Source: Palleronia sediminis
GTDB lineage: Bacteria > Pseudomonadota > Alphaproteobacteria > Rhodobacterales > Rhodobacteraceae
DNA length: 34,124 nt
Assembly (NCBI RefSeq): GCF_004358695.1
Contig: NZ_SNAA01000023.1
Coordinates: forward strand, 1 to 34,124
Direction of reading: 5' to 3'
Position numbers and translations under genes: made by a program. Position 1 is the stretch's first letter; each line of letters begins with the position of its first letter. Of this stretch, positions 8,816 to 17,073 are shown piece by piece. A model generated the notes under the pieces. The model ran no database searches. It saw only the letters and a list, made by a program, of their open reading frames with translations, and was not told the DNA's origin.

Positions 8816-8844
8816 TAGGTAAGCGTCGGGACGTGCCGCGTAAA
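8816..8844 (-). promoter_or_regulatory. Possible promoter just upstream of ispH
   Basis: On the minus strand, TTTACG (8844-8839) is followed after 17 bases by TACCTA (8821-8816). Transcription would start almost at the ispH ATG (8808), giving a nearly leaderless mRNA. The weak Shine-Dalgarno of ispH fits this, but both boxes are poor, so this is tentative. Confidence 0.25.
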
Positions 8845-8863
8845 GACGATGCGCGCGGCCCGC

Positions 8864-9298
8864 CTACACGATCCGGTCGACGAGCCCCGCGAGCACGAGG
8901 TAGCGCCCGGTCTTGGCGATGGCCACCAACGCGAGGAACAGCGGGAAAGGCGTGCGCAAGACGCCCGCCGCGACCGTGACGGCATCGCCGAAGGGCGCCC
9001 AGCTCAGCAGCAGCGTCCACGATCCGTAGCGCAGATACCAGTCCTGCGCCCGGTCCATCTGTCGCGGGGTGGCGGGAAACCAACGGCGGTCGCGGAACCG
9101 CTCGATCCCCGCGCCCAACAGGTAGTTCACAATCGAGCCGAGGATATTGCCGACGCTCGCCACGGCGATCAGCACCGGCAGCGACACCGCGTCGCGCGCC
9201 TGGAGCGTGGCGAAGACCACTTCGGACTGGAACGGCAGGATGGTGGCCGCCCCGAAGGCGGCGGCGAACATGCCGGCAAGGGACCAGAAGACCTCCAT
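8864..9298 (-). CDS. YqaA-like membrane protein (SNARE-associated/DedA-related)
   Basis: A 144-residue inner-membrane protein with about four hydrophobic stretches. The start has 'AAFGAATILPFQSEVVFATL', a re-entrant-type segment. The middle has 'VASVGNILGSIVNYLLGAGIE', with the G-N-x-x-G-S pattern of YqaA/VTT proteins. The segment 'WYLRYGSWTLLLSWAPFGDAVTVAAGVLR' matches the second half of the fold. DedA-superfamily members move or flip lipids, but the specific role here is unknown. The ATG at 9298 is preceded directly by a G-rich run that is folded into a hairpin (see separate entry). It lies 22 bases downstream of the NYN gene. Confidence 0.82.
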   Translation of the reverse strand: MEVFWSLAGMFAAAFGAATILPFQSEVVFATLQARDAVSLPVLIAVASVGNILGSIVNYLLGAGIERFRDRRWFPATPRQMDRAQDWYLRYGSWTLLLSWAPFGDAVTVAAGVLRTPFPLFLALVAIAKTGRYLVLAGLVDRIV

Positions 9299-9299
9299 C

Positions 9300-9315
9300 C
9301 CCCCTGCATAGGGGG
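9300..9315 (-). promoter_or_regulatory. Hairpin abutting the YqaA-like start codon
   Basis: CCCCCT (9300-9305) and AGGGGG (9310-9315) form a six-pair, GC-rich stem around a four-base loop, ending one base from the ATG at 9298. On the mRNA the 3' arm is the only G-rich ribosome-binding candidate, so the stem would hide it. No U-tract follows, so it is not a typical terminator. Confidence 0.5.
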
Positions 9316-9320
9316 TCGCG

Positions 9321-9869
9321 TCAGTCGTTGGCAGCGTGATCGCGTGCCGGGCGACCGATCGTCTCGCGCAGGTCGTCGAGCTCGATGAAATTGTCGGCCT
9401 GCCGCCGCAACTCGTCGGCGATCATCGGCGGCTGCGAGCGGATCGTCGACACCACCGAGACGCGCACGCCCGCGCGTTGCAGCGCCTCGACCAGCGGGCG
9501 GAAATCGCCGTCGCCCGAGAACAGCACGGCATGGTCGATCCGCGGGGCAAGCTCCATCGCGTCGACGGAAAGCTCGATGTCCATGTTGCCTTTGACGCGG
9601 CGGCGGCCCTGGCTGTCGGTGTATTCCTTGGCCGGCTTGGTGACGAGCGTGTAGCCGTTGTAGTTCAGCCAGTCGACCAGCGGCCGGATCGGGGAGTATT
9701 CCTCGTTCTCGAGAAGCGCGGTGTAGTAGAAGGCGCGCAGCAGCTTGCCGCGTCGCATGAACTCTTCGCGCAGGAGCTTGTAGTCTATGTCGAAATTGAG
9801 GTTGCGTGCGGCGGCGTAGAGATTCGATCCGTCAATGAAGAGCGCAAGCCGTTCGTCCCGATAGAACAT
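9321..9869 (-). CDS. NYN-domain protein (LabA/DUF88 family, PIN-like nuclease fold)
   Basis: A 182-residue protein with the NYN/PIN-like acidic set: 'FIDGSNLY' (D13, N16), 'KGNMDIELSVDAM' (D97, D103) and 'FSGDGDF' (D120, D122). These residues would hold divalent metal for cleaving RNA. Family members include LabA and other DUF88 proteins; substrates are mostly unknown. The ATG at 9869 follows a divergent 105-base intergenic region shared with folK. The C-terminal 'ELRRQADNFIELDDLRETIG' is typical of the family. It starts the minus-strand run that includes the YqaA-like gene, ispH, DUF3429 and rnhA. An RNA-processing role is likely, but the target is not known. Confidence 0.88.
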   Translation of the reverse strand: MFYRDERLALFIDGSNLYAAARNLNFDIDYKLLREEFMRRGKLLRAFYYTALLENEEYSPIRPLVDWLNYNGYTLVTKPAKEYTDSQGRRRVKGNMDIELSVDAMELAPRIDHAVLFSGDGDFRPLVEALQRAGVRVSVVSTIRSQPPMIADELRRQADNFIELDDLRETIGRPARDHAAND

Positions 9870-9937
9870 GTGTGATACCTGTTACTCTTGCTCGCGCCGC
9901 CGCGCTGTCGTCGCTGCTCGGGCGACTGGCGGAGCGA

Positions 9938-9967
9938 ATTATTTACCTGATGGGTCTTATTTGTTGA
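9938..9967 (-). promoter_or_regulatory. Candidate promoter for the NYN gene in the divergent region
   Basis: On the minus strand, TCAACA (9967-9962) is followed after 18 bases by AATAAT (9943-9938), five of six matches to the -10 consensus. The stretch is the most AT-rich of the intergenic region. Its -35 lies within 15 bases of the folK ATG, so transcription of the two genes may interfere. Confidence 0.4.
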
Positions 9968-9974
9968 GAGCGGC

Positions 9975-10568
9975 ATGAAAACGCAATCCCTGTCCGGAAG
10001 TCCAGCCGATGCGCGGTTCGTTGTCGCACTGGGGGGGAATCTGCCCTTCGATGGCCGCCCGCCCGGCGATACGTTGCGGGCGGCATTGGATTTTCTTGAC
10101 GAATCGGGGTTCGCGCTGGACGCGGTCAGCGGGTTCTATTCGAACCCAGCCTTCCCGAGGGGCAGCGGGCCGGATTTCGTCAATGCCGTCGCGTCATTCG
10201 TCTCGGATCTCGCGCCGGGCGAGGTGCTGGCGCGGCTTCACGCGGCCGAGCGGCGGTTCGGGCGCGAGCGCGATCTGCGCTGGGGGCCGCGCACGCTCGA
10301 CCTCGACCTCGTGGCCGCGGGCGACGCGGTGCTGCCCGATGGCGAGGCATGGGCGCGCTGGGCGGGGCTGGCCCCCGACCGCCGCGGGACCGAGGCGCCC
10401 GAGGGGCTGATCCTGCCCCATCCCCGCCTGGCCGAACGCGCCTTTGTGCTGATCCCGATGCATGATATTCTGCCGGCGTGGCGGCATCCCGCGACGGGCG
10501 CGAGCGTCGCGCAGATGCTCGACGCGCTGCCGCCCGCAGATATCGCCGAGCTGCGCCGCCTTCCGTGA
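9975..10568 (+). CDS. folK: 2-amino-4-hydroxy-6-hydroxymethyldihydropteridine pyrophosphokinase
   Basis: Transfers pyrophosphate from ATP to 6-hydroxymethyl-7,8-dihydropterin in folate synthesis. The 197-residue protein begins its fold with 'VVALGGNLPFDG'. It carries the family signature 'RWGPRTLDLDLV' (102-113; D109 and D111 bind Mg2+) and 'LPHPRLAERAFVLIP' (147-161). The segment between these blocks (about 122-145) is longer than in the short enterobacterial enzymes, as I recall for alphaproteobacteria. The ATG at 9975 gives an N-terminal tail of about 13 residues before the first strand. Folate is also the source of the formyl group used by Fmt, though the genes are not in one operon. Confidence 0.94.
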   Translation: MKTQSLSGSPADARFVVALGGNLPFDGRPPGDTLRAALDFLDESGFALDAVSGFYSNPAFPRGSGPDFVNAVASFVSDLAPGEVLARLHAAERRFGRERDLRWGPRTLDLDLVAAGDAVLPDGEAWARWAGLAPDRRGTEAPEGLILPHPRLAERAFVLIPMHDILPAWRHPATGASVAQMLDALPPADIAELRRLP

Positions 10569-10590
10569 ACGGATAGGCGCCCGCGCCGGG

Positions 10591-10619
10591 TTGCGTTCCG
10601 CCGCGCGCTGGCATAGATC
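10591..10619 (+). promoter_or_regulatory. Possible promoter for rpoZ-rsh
   Basis: TTGCGT (10591-10596) and TAGATC (10614-10619) are separated by 17 bases, 68 bases before the rpoZ ATG. The match is modest, but the same pattern, TTGCGN with 17 bases then TAGANC, occurs before nusG. Confidence 0.33.
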
Positions 10620-10686
10620 GACGCTTTGATTTCGGCGCCCCCGATCCGCCCGGCACCTGGCGCCTTGCCGTTTCACGGAGGATTCC

Positions 10687-11040
10687 ATGGCCCGCGTTAC
10701 CGTAGAAGATTGCGTCGACAAGGTCCCCAACCGGTTCGAACTCGTTCTGCTGGCCGCGCACCGGGCCCGCGAGATCGCCGCCGGAAGCCCGCTGACCGTG
10801 GACCGCGACAACGACAAGAACCCCGTCGTGAGCCTGCGCGAGATCGCCGACGAGACGCAATCGGCCGACGCGCTGCGCGAGCGGATGATCGAAAGCAACC
10901 AGACCCAGATCGAGGTCGACGAGCCCGAAGAAGACAAGATGGCGCTTCTCATGGGGGCGGAGCAGGACAAGCCGGCCGATGACGACCTGTCCGAGGAAAA
11001 GCTGCTGCGCGCCCTGATGGAAGCCCAGGGGCCGAAGTAA
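10687..11040 (+). CDS. rpoZ: DNA-directed RNA polymerase subunit omega
   Basis: The small subunit that helps fold and hold beta' and, in proteobacteria, forms part of a ppGpp site. The 117-residue protein has the conserved core '[30 protein letters not shown]' in outline, '[15 protein letters not shown]' in the middle and an acidic C-terminal tail longer than in E. coli, as usual in alphaproteobacteria. The ATG at 10687 has a strong GGAGG at 10677-10681. It is followed after 18 bases by rsh, so the polymerase's ppGpp-sensing subunit and the ppGpp enzyme are co-transcribed, a conserved pairing. Confidence 0.96.
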   Translation: MARVTVEDCVDKVPNRFELVLLAAHRAREIAAGSPLTVDRDNDKNPVVSLREIADETQSADALRERMIESNQTQIEVDEPEEDKMALLMGAEQDKPADDDLSEEKLLRALMEAQGPK

Positions 11041-11058
11041 GGAGGTCGTCGGAACGCG

Positions 11059-13212
11059 ATGGATGACGGCTCTAGCTGGATCGCCGACGCCGAGCGTCTG
11101 GTTGCCAGGGTTCGAGAGTACAACCCGAGTTCCGACAGCGACCTGATCCGCCGCGCCTATCTTTATGGCGCGGAGATGCACGAGGGGCAGTGGCGCCGCT
11201 CGGGCGATCCCTACATCACCCATCCGATCGCGGTGGCCACCCTTCTGGCCGAGCAGAATCTCGACGACGCGACGATCTGCACCGCGCTGCTGCACGACAC
11301 CATCGAGGATACCCGCTCGACCTATGGCGACGTGGCCGAACGGTTCGGCCCCGAGATCGCCGATTTGGTCGAGGGCGTCACCAAGCTGACCAAGCTGCAA
11401 CTGACCTCGACCGAGTCCAAGCAGGCCGAGAACCTGCGCAAGCTGTTCATGGCGATGAGCCGGGACATGCGCGTGATCCTCGTCAAGCTCGCCGACCGCC
11501 TGCACAACATGCGCACGATCATCAGCATGACGCCCGAGGGCCGCGAGCGGAAGGCGCGCGAGACGATGGAGATCTTTGCCCCGCTCGCCGGGCGGATCGG
11601 CATGCAGTGGATGCGCGAGGAACTTGAGGACCTGGCCTTCGAGGTGCTGAACCCCACGGCGCGGGCGTCGATCATCCGCCGCTTCATCGGGCTCAAGCGC
11701 GAGGCCGGCGGCGTCATCGAAAAGATCGAGGCCGACATCAAGATCGAGCTGGCCCGCATCGGCATCACCGGCGAGGTGCAGGGCCGGGCCAAGCGGCCGT
11801 TCTCGATCTGGCGAAAGATGGAGGAAAAGCAGGTCGCCTTTTCCCGGCTTTCGGACATCTTCGGCTTTCGCATCATCGTCGAGACCGAGGCCGAATGCTA
11901 TTCCGCGCTGGGTGCCATCCACCAGCGCTGGAAGGCCATTCCGGGCCGGTTCAAGGACTATATCAGCCAGCCGAAATCCAATGGCTACCGCTCGATCCAT
12001 ACCTCGGTGTCGGGCCGCGACGGCAAGCGCGTCGAGGTGCAGATCCGCACGCGGGCGATGCACGAGGTGGCCGAGACGGGCGTGGCCGCACATTGGTCAT
12101 ATCGCGACGGCGAGCGCGTCGAGAACCCCTTTGCCGTCGATCCGGGCAAATGGGTCCACGACCTGACGCGCCAGTTCGACAGCGCCGAGGACCATGCCGA
12201 GTTTCTCGAGGCTGTGCGGCTCGAGATGTATTCCGACAAGGTGTTCTGTTTCACCCCGCGCGGCGAGGTCGTGAAACTGCCCCGCGGGGCGCGTCCGCTC
12301 GATTTCGCCTATGCCATCCACACCCGGATCGGCGACCGCTGCGTCGGGGCCAAGGTCGATTCGATCCGCGTGCCCCTCTCGACCAAGCTGCGCAACGGCC
12401 AGAGCGTCGAGATCATCACCGCCGAGGGCGAGCGTCCGCGCGCCTCGTGGCTGGAACTGGTCGAGACGGGCCGCGCCAAATCGGCGATCCGCCGGTCGCT
12501 GCGCGAGGCCGAGTCGGCGCGGCTGATCCGGCTCGGAACCGAGCTTGCGCGGGTGGCCTTCGACTCCGTGGGGCGGCGGATGACCGACAAGGGGCTCATG
12601 ACGGCCGCCCGGCGCATGAACCTCGACTCGGCCGACGACCTGCTCGCGCGGCTCGGCTCGGCCGAGATGCCCAGCCGCCGCGTGATCGAGGTGCTCTATC
12701 CCGAGCTTCTGGACGAACAGAGCGACGTGGTCGATGCCAGCGCCGCCATCGTCGGGCTCGAGCCGGACCAGACTTTTCGCCGCGCGGAATGCTGCCAGCC
12801 GCTGCCGGGCGAGCGGATCGTGGGCATCACCACCGCCGGTAAGGGCGTGCAGATCCACACGATCGACTGCGCGACGCTGGTCGGCGTCGAGGGCGAGCCC
12901 GACCGCTGGGTCGATCTCGCGTGGCATTCGGGTACGCATCCGGCCGTGCACACGATCACCTTCGATCTGACGATCTCGAACGACGCCGGTGTGCTGGGGC
13001 GGATCTGCACGTTGATCGGAACCCAGAAGGCCAATATCTCTGATCTGCACTTCGTGGAAAAACGTCAGGATTTCTATCGTGTACGCATCGACGCCGATCT
13101 CCGGAGCGCGGAACACATGCATGCCGTGCGGCTCGCCCTCGAGGCCGACGAGGATGTCGTCTCGATCGAACGGGTGCGCCGCGACATCCGCTCTCCGGCC
13201 CGCGCGGGCTGA
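11059..13212 (+). CDS. rsh: Bifunctional (p)ppGpp synthetase/hydrolase, RelA/SpoT homologue
   Basis: Makes and degrades (p)ppGpp, the alarmone of the stringent response. Domains in order: an HD hydrolase with 'YITHPIAVATLL' (H55), 'LLHDTIEDT' (H79, D80) and 'LVKLADRLHNMRTI' (D146); a synthetase with the 'RFKD' motif (297-300) and 'SNGYRSIHTSV'; a TGS domain at about 394-455; and a C-terminal ACT domain at about 632-710 ('NDAGVLGRICTLIGTQKANI'). The intact HD residues and the RxKD-type motif indicate both activities, as expected for the single long RSH of alphaproteobacteria. At 717 residues the length is normal. It follows rpoZ by 18 bases, with AGGAGG at 11039-11044 before the ATG. Confidence 0.96.
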   Translation: MDDGSSWIADAERLVARVREYNPSSDSDLIRRAYLYGAEMHEGQWRRSGDPYITHPIAVATLLAEQNLDDATICTALLHDTIEDTRSTYGDVAERFGPEIADLVEGVTKLTKLQLTSTESKQAENLRKLFMAMSRDMRVILVKLADRLHNMRTIISMTPEGRERKARETMEIFAPLAGRIGMQWMREELEDLAFEVLNPTARASIIRRFIGLKREAGGVIEKIEADIKIELARIGITGEVQGRAKRPFSIWRKMEEKQVAFSRLSDIFGFRIIVETEAECYSALGAIHQRWKAIPGRFKDYISQPKSNGYRSIHTSVSGRDGKRVEVQIRTRAMHEVAETGVAAHWSYRDGERVENPFAVDPGKWVHDLTRQFDSAEDHAEFLEAVRLEMYSDKVFCFTPRGEVVKLPRGARPLDFAYAIHTRIGDRCVGAKVDSIRVPLSTKLRNGQSVEIITAEGERPRASWLELVETGRAKSAIRRSLREAESARLIRLGTELARVAFDSVGRRMTDKGLMTAARRMNLDSADDLLARLGSAEMPSRRVIEVLYPELLDEQSDVVDASAAIVGLEPDQTFRRAECCQPLPGERIVGITTAGKGVQIHTIDCATLVGVEGEPDRWVDLAWHSGTHPAVHTITFDLTISNDAGVLGRICTLIGTQKANISDLHFVEKRQDFYRVRIDADLRSAEHMHAVRLALEADEDVVSIERVRRDIRSPARAG

Positions 13213-13237
13213 CCGCGTCCGGCCCGCGGGCTGAGCG

Positions 13238-13894
13238 GTGTTCAAGCGCCGCACCCCTCGCGGAACCGCGCAGAACGTGGCGCGGTGGTTCTGGCCCAGG
13301 GGAGGCTGGCTGAGGGCGCTGCGCTATCTCGTGTATCGCATCCGCCGTCTGCCCGACCCCGCCCACAAGATCGCGCGCGGCATCGCCTGCGGCGTCTTCG
13401 TCTGTTTCACCCCGCTTTTCGGGCTGCATTTCCTGATGGCGGCGGGGCTGGCCTGGCTGATCGGGGGCAACGTGCTGGCCGCGCTGCTTTCGACCTTTGT
13501 CGGCAACCCGATCACCTTTCCGCTGATCGCCGGCGTGTCGGTCAAGCTGGGATCGTGGATGATGGGCCAGCCCCATCCGCTGCCCATCGGCCAGACCTTC
13601 GACGCGTTCACCCGCGTCTCGCTCGAGCTCTGGGCCAATCTCAAGGCCGTGTTCACCACGGCGCCGGTCCGGTTCGACAATCTCGACACGTTTCTCGACC
13701 TGGTGTTCCTGCCCTACCTGCTGGGCGGGCTGGTGCCGGGTCTCGTTGCCGCGGTGCTCAGCTATGCGCTGTCGCGCCCGGTGATCTCGGCCTATCAAAA
13801 GGCGCGGATCAACCGCATGAAGCGCAAGTTCGAGGCGCGCGGCAAGCTGGAGCGCAAGATCGCCCAGGACAACCGGAGGAAGGGAAGCGTATGA
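13238..13894 (+). CDS. DUF2062 domain membrane protein
   Basis: A 218-residue membrane protein of the DUF2062 family, recognised by '[25 protein letters not shown]' type sequence in the first membrane pair and '[14 protein letters not shown]' in the second. A further hydrophobic region near residues 155-185 ('[22 protein letters not shown]') and a strongly basic C-terminal tail follow. The function is unknown. It starts with a GTG at 13238 with only a weak ribosome-binding site, 25 bases after rsh, and its stop overlaps the pdxJ ATG (ATGA), so it is coupled to pdxJ. I recall the rsh-DUF2062-pdxJ order from related genomes. Confidence 0.82.
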   Translation: MFKRRTPRGTAQNVARWFWPRGGWLRALRYLVYRIRRLPDPAHKIARGIACGVFVCFTPLFGLHFLMAAGLAWLIGGNVLAALLSTFVGNPITFPLIAGVSVKLGSWMMGQPHPLPIGQTFDAFTRVSLELWANLKAVFTTAPVRFDNLDTFLDLVFLPYLLGGLVPGLVAAVLSYALSRPVISAYQKARINRMKRKFEARGKLERKIAQDNRRKGSV

Positions 13895-14634
13895 GCGAAA
13901 GGCTGAGACTGGGCGTCAATATCGACCACGTGGCCACCGTCAGGAACGCGCGGGGCGGCACGCTGCCCGACCCGATCCGTGCCGCGCGGCTGGCCGAGGC
14001 GGCGGGCGCCGACGGCATCACCGCGCATCTGCGCGAGGACCGGCGCCATATCTCGGACGACGATATCGAGCGGCTGGTCGACACGCTCACCCTGCCGCTG
14101 AACTTCGAGATGGCCGCGACCGACGAGATGCAGGCCATCGCGCTGCGCTATCGGCCACATGCCGTCTGCATCGTGCCCGAACGCCGCGAAGAGCGGACGA
14201 CCGAGGGCGGGCTCGAGGTGGCGCGCGACGAGAACCGTCTGGCGCATTTCATCGCCCCGCTGGCCGAGGCGGGATCGCGGGTGTCCATCTTCATCGCCGC
14301 CGACCGGCCCCAGATCGAGGCGGCGGCGCGGATCGGCGCGGCGGTGGTCGAGCTGCACACCGGGGCCTATTGCGACGCCCATGCCGAGGGGCGCCTGGCC
14401 GAGCGCGACGACGAGCTTGCCCGCCTGACCGACATGGCCGCCCTGGCCGAGGATCTGGGGCTCGAGGTTCACGCGGGCCATGGCCTGACCTACGAGACGG
14501 TCCCCCCCATCGCCGCGCTGCCGCAGGTGCGCGAGCTGAACATCGGGCATTACCTGATCGGAGAGGCGATCTTTCTGGGGCTCGAGGCCGCCATCGTCGA
14601 GATGCGGCGGATCATGGACGCGGCGCGGGGCTGA
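13891..14634 (+). CDS. pdxJ: Pyridoxine 5'-phosphate synthase
   Basis: Condenses 1-deoxyxylulose 5-phosphate with 3-amino-2-oxopropyl phosphate to form pyridoxine 5'-phosphate, the last ring-forming step of vitamin B6 synthesis. The 247-residue TIM-barrel protein has '[17 protein letters not shown]' at the start, '[16 protein letters not shown]' with H46, 'NFEMAAT' with E73, '[10 protein letters not shown]' with H194, and the phosphate-binding '[14 protein letters not shown]'. The ATG at 13891 overlaps the DUF2062 stop; GGAGGAAGG lies upstream at 13875-13883. Its last 23 bases overlap the end of the convergent EEP-family gene. In related genomes acpS usually comes next, but here it does not. 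Confidence 0.97.
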   Translation: MSERLRLGVNIDHVATVRNARGGTLPDPIRAARLAEAAGADGITAHLREDRRHISDDDIERLVDTLTLPLNFEMAATDEMQAIALRYRPHAVCIVPERREERTTEGGLEVARDENRLAHFIAPLAEAGSRVSIFIAADRPQIEAAARIGAAVVELHTGAYCDAHAEGRLAERDDELARLTDMAALAEDLGLEVHAGHGLTYETVPPIAALPQVRELNIGHYLIGEAIFLGLEAAIVEMRRIMDAARG

Positions 14635-15319
14635 GGTCGTCCGCCGGCGCGATCCTGGCCCAGACGGGCAGGTGATCCGAGGCCCGCGCGGCCTCGGGCG
14701 TCATGTGGACCCCCGCCTCGACGCAGCGCAACGCGTCCCCGATGGCAAAACGGTCGAGCGAGGCGATCGGGCGCGAGGCGTGAAAGCTCCGCCCCGGCTC
14801 GATCATCGTCAGCGATCCCTCGAGCGGCTCGAACCCGCGGTTGAGCGACCATTCGTTCATGTCGCCCATCAGCACCGCGCGCGGCATCCGCGGCCCGATG
14901 GCGTAAAGCAGCGCCCTGAGCTGGCTCTGCCGGTTCGTCCGCCGCAACCCGAGATGGCAGATCGCGACGGTCAGCGGCCCCGCCGGCGTCTCGAGATCGA
15001 CGATGGCCGCGCCGCGCGGCTCCAGCCCCGGAAGCTCGATCCGCTCGAGCCCGATCATCCGGCAGCGCGGCCCCAGCAGAAGCGCGTTGCCGTGCCAGCC
15101 GAGGCTGGGCACCTCGGGTTGCAGGTCGACCGGCTCGAGCCCGATGGCGCGCACCTTGTCCACGCCCAGCACCGGCAGGCGCGGGGGCAGGCGCTTGTCG
15201 GCCTCTTGCAGCGCGACGATATCGGCGTCGAGCGACTCGATCACCCTGAGCGTGCGCGCCGGGTCGCGCCGCCAGTCCAGCCCGACCGACTTGCGGATGT
15301 TGTAGGACGCCAGCCGCAT
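14612..15319 (-). CDS. Endonuclease/exonuclease/phosphatase (EEP) family protein
   Basis: A 235-residue phosphoesterase of the EEP fold (the DNase I, exonuclease III and sphingomyelinase superfamily). Catalytic and metal residues visible are N7 ('SYNIRK'), E39 ('ALQEADK'), H122 ('ICHLGL'), D153 and N155 ('MGDMNEW'), and D215-H216 ('SDHLPVW'). The substrate may be a nucleic acid, phospholipid or inositol phosphate. Its position directly after cardiolipin synthase makes a phospholipid link attractive, but this is inference. The ATG at 15319 shares one base with the stop of the synthase gene (TGATG), a sign of coupled translation. No signal peptide is seen with this start. The 3' end runs 23 bases into the convergent pdxJ. 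Confidence 0.85.
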   Translation of the reverse strand: MRLASYNIRKSVGLDWRRDPARTLRVIESLDADIVALQEADKRLPPRLPVLGVDKVRAIGLEPVDLQPEVPSLGWHGNALLLGPRCRMIGLERIELPGLEPRGAAIVDLETPAGPLTVAICHLGLRRTNRQSQLRALLYAIGPRMPRAVLMGDMNEWSLNRGFEPLEGSLTMIEPGRSFHASRPIASLDRFAIGDALRCVEAGVHMTPEAARASDHLPVWARIAPADDLSPAPRP

Positions 15320-16725
15320 CACATCTGCGGCGCCAGCAGGCGCGACGTCCGGGCCAGCACGCGCAGCCCGACGGGCTGATCGGGCAGCCACCTGTCGAGC
15401 TTGTGACAGCGGGCGAGATCGTCGTTCAGCATCGCCTCGACCCAGGCCGCGGCGGCGCGGTCCTGCATCACGACGGTCAGTTCGAAATTGAGCAGCCCCG
15501 ACCGGATGTCGAGATTGATCGACCCGACCGAGCAGATATCGTCATCCACGAGCGCCACCTTCTGATGCATGAATGCGCCCTCGTAGCGCCAGATCTCGCC
15601 ACCGGCGATACGCAGCTCGTCAAAATACGAGAAGGCGGCCCAATAGGGCAAGCGGTGATCGGGGCGGTCGGGCACGAGAATGCGCACGTCGACCCCGCGC
15701 AGGGCGGCCAGTTGCAGCGCGGAAAGCACGTCCGAGTCGGGCACGAAATAGGGCGTGGTGATCCAGAGCCTTTCGCGCGCCGCGGTGGCCAGCGCGATGA
15801 AATAGAGGTTGCCGGTGCTCACCCGGTCCGTGGGCGCGGGGGCCAGCGCCACCGCGCGAACCGGCCCGTTCGCCCCCACCGCGCTGCGCGTGTCGAGCCG
15901 GTCGAGGATGGCATCGCCCGCGGCCCAGCTCCAGTCGGCGGCGAACCCGCGCTGAAGCTGGAGCACGACCGGACCCGTGAGGCGGCAGAACGTGTCGCGC
16001 CAGTCGCCGTATCGCGGGTTCCGCCCCATGTAGGTTTCCGAGCAGTTGAGCCCGCCGGTGAACGCCTCGGTGCCGTCCACGACCACCAGTTTGCGATGGT
16101 TGCGGTAGTTGAGCTGGAACGGCCCGAGCGCGCGGCTGGGCCCCTTGGGCCGCGCGGTGTGCACGCCCGCCGCGCGCAGCGCCTGCCAATAGGATCGCGG
16201 CAGGCCCACCAGCGGCAATTCGTCATGCAGCAGCCAGACCTCGACCCCGGCGCGCGCCCGCGCGATCAGAAGGTCGCGCAGGCGCCGGCCCAGCGCGTCG
16301 TCCTCGATGGTGTAGTATTGCACCAGCACATAGCGTTCGGCCCGCCCGATGGCGTCGAAGATCGCGTCGAAGGTGGCCTGCCCGTCGATCAGAAGCGTCA
16401 TGGCGTTGCCGTGCGTCACCTGCGACCCGCCCAGCCGCGCGAAGATGGCAAGCCGATCCTCGGGGTCGGGCGCGCGGTCGGCATCGGGGCCGTCGACGCC
16501 CACCTGCGCGTCCGAGGCGCGGCGCCGCTGCGCGAACCGGCTGTAATTCGCGTAGCCGAACAGCGCATAGGCGGGTACGCCGACATAGGGATAGGCGAGG
16601 ATCAGCACGATCCACGCGGCCGAGCCCTGCGGCGTGCGCGAGGTCTTGAGCGACAGCCACGCTGCCGCTACCGCCGGGACGGTCGCGAGCGCCCGCACGA
16701 TCAGGTCTTCCAGGCCGAAACTCAT
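15319..16725 (-). CDS. cls: Cardiolipin synthase (phospholipase D family)
   Basis: Joins two phosphatidylglycerols, or a similar pair, into cardiolipin in the inner membrane. The 468-residue protein has two N-terminal membrane helices (about residues 8-25 and 36-58, the second holding 'PYVGVPAYALFGY'). Two HKD half-sites follow: 'NHRKLVVVDG' (H210, K212, D217) and 'MHQKVALVDDD' (H387, K389, D394), each followed by a G-[GS]-x-N motif. Both are complete, so the enzyme should be active. It starts at an ATG at 16725, divergent from secE, with GGAGGA close upstream on the minus strand. Another PLD-family phosphatidyltransferase is possible, but the membrane helices favour Cls. Confidence 0.92.
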   Translation of the reverse strand: MSFGLEDLIVRALATVPAVAAAWLSLKTSRTPQGSAAWIVLILAYPYVGVPAYALFGYANYSRFAQRRRASDAQVGVDGPDADRAPDPEDRLAIFARLGGSQVTHGNAMTLLIDGQATFDAIFDAIGRAERYVLVQYYTIEDDALGRRLRDLLIARARAGVEVWLLHDELPLVGLPRSYWQALRAAGVHTARPKGPSRALGPFQLNYRNHRKLVVVDGTEAFTGGLNCSETYMGRNPRYGDWRDTFCRLTGPVVLQLQRGFAADWSWAAGDAILDRLDTRSAVGANGPVRAVALAPAPTDRVSTGNLYFIALATAARERLWITTPYFVPDSDVLSALQLAALRGVDVRILVPDRPDHRLPYWAAFSYFDELRIAGGEIWRYEGAFMHQKVALVDDDICSVGSINLDIRSGLLNFELTVVMQDRAAAAWVEAMLNDDLARCHKLDRWLPDQPVGLRVLARTSRLLAPQM

Positions 16726-16791
16726 CGCGTCCTCCGGGCCGGGTCGGCGCCCCGTGAGCTAGGCCAATGCCCCCCGGCCGTAAAGCGCGCC

Positions 16792-16820
16792 TTGATTCCG
16801 GCCGGCGGACTGCGTATCTG
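16792..16820 (+). promoter_or_regulatory. Possible promoter for secE-nusG
   Basis: TTGATT (16792-16797) and TATCTG (16815-16820) are separated by exactly 17 bases and lie 29 bases before the secE ATG, in the divergent region between cls and secE. The boxes match only partly, so this is tentative. No tRNA-Trp gene, often found before secE, is present here. Confidence 0.38.
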
Positions 16821-16848
16821 CCCCGCAACCGCGAAAAGGACGAAGGCC

Positions 16849-17049
16849 ATGGCCACCCGCACCAATCCGCTGCAGTTTCTCCAGCAGACCCGCGCCGAGA
16901 TCGCCAAGGTCGTCTGGCCGACGCGGCGCGAGACGTTGCTGACGACGGTCATGGTGTTCATCATGGCGACGCTGACGGCGATCTTCTTTTTCTTCGTCGA
17001 TTTCCTGATCCGCACCGGCCTCGAGCTTCTGCTCGGCCTCGTGGGCTGA
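16849..17049 (+). CDS. secE: Preprotein translocase subunit SecE
   Basis: The small clamp subunit of the SecYEG channel in the inner membrane. The 66-residue protein has the amphipathic 'NPLQFLQQTRAEIAKVVWPT', with the highly conserved VxWPTRxE motif ('VVWPTRRETLLTT', 21-33), followed by one membrane helix (about 31-55). This is the short one-helix form found in most bacteria. The ATG at 16849 is chosen because the upstream part of the frame is antisense to cls and non-coding; AAGGACGAAGG lies upstream at 16836-16846. It is paired with nusG, as in most bacteria. Confidence 0.95.
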   Translation: MATRTNPLQFLQQTRAEIAKVVWPTRRETLLTTVMVFIMATLTAIFFFFVDFLIRTGLELLLGLVG

Positions 17050-17073
17050 ACGCGTCGCCGCGGCCGGGTGGGG

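Noticed and set aside
6910-8979. 689-codon plus-strand frame opposite rnhA, DUF3429 and ispH
   Set aside because: Lies opposite three well-supported minus-strand genes and has no motifs.
10180-13254. Two long minus-strand frames opposite rpoZ and rsh (637 and 385 codons)
   Set aside because: Antisense to certain genes, with the same biased composition as the other shadows.
16726-16848. Possible tRNA-Trp gene before secE
   Set aside because: Many proteobacteria have one there, but the 123-base gap shows no cloverleaf arms or T-loop GTTC sequence.
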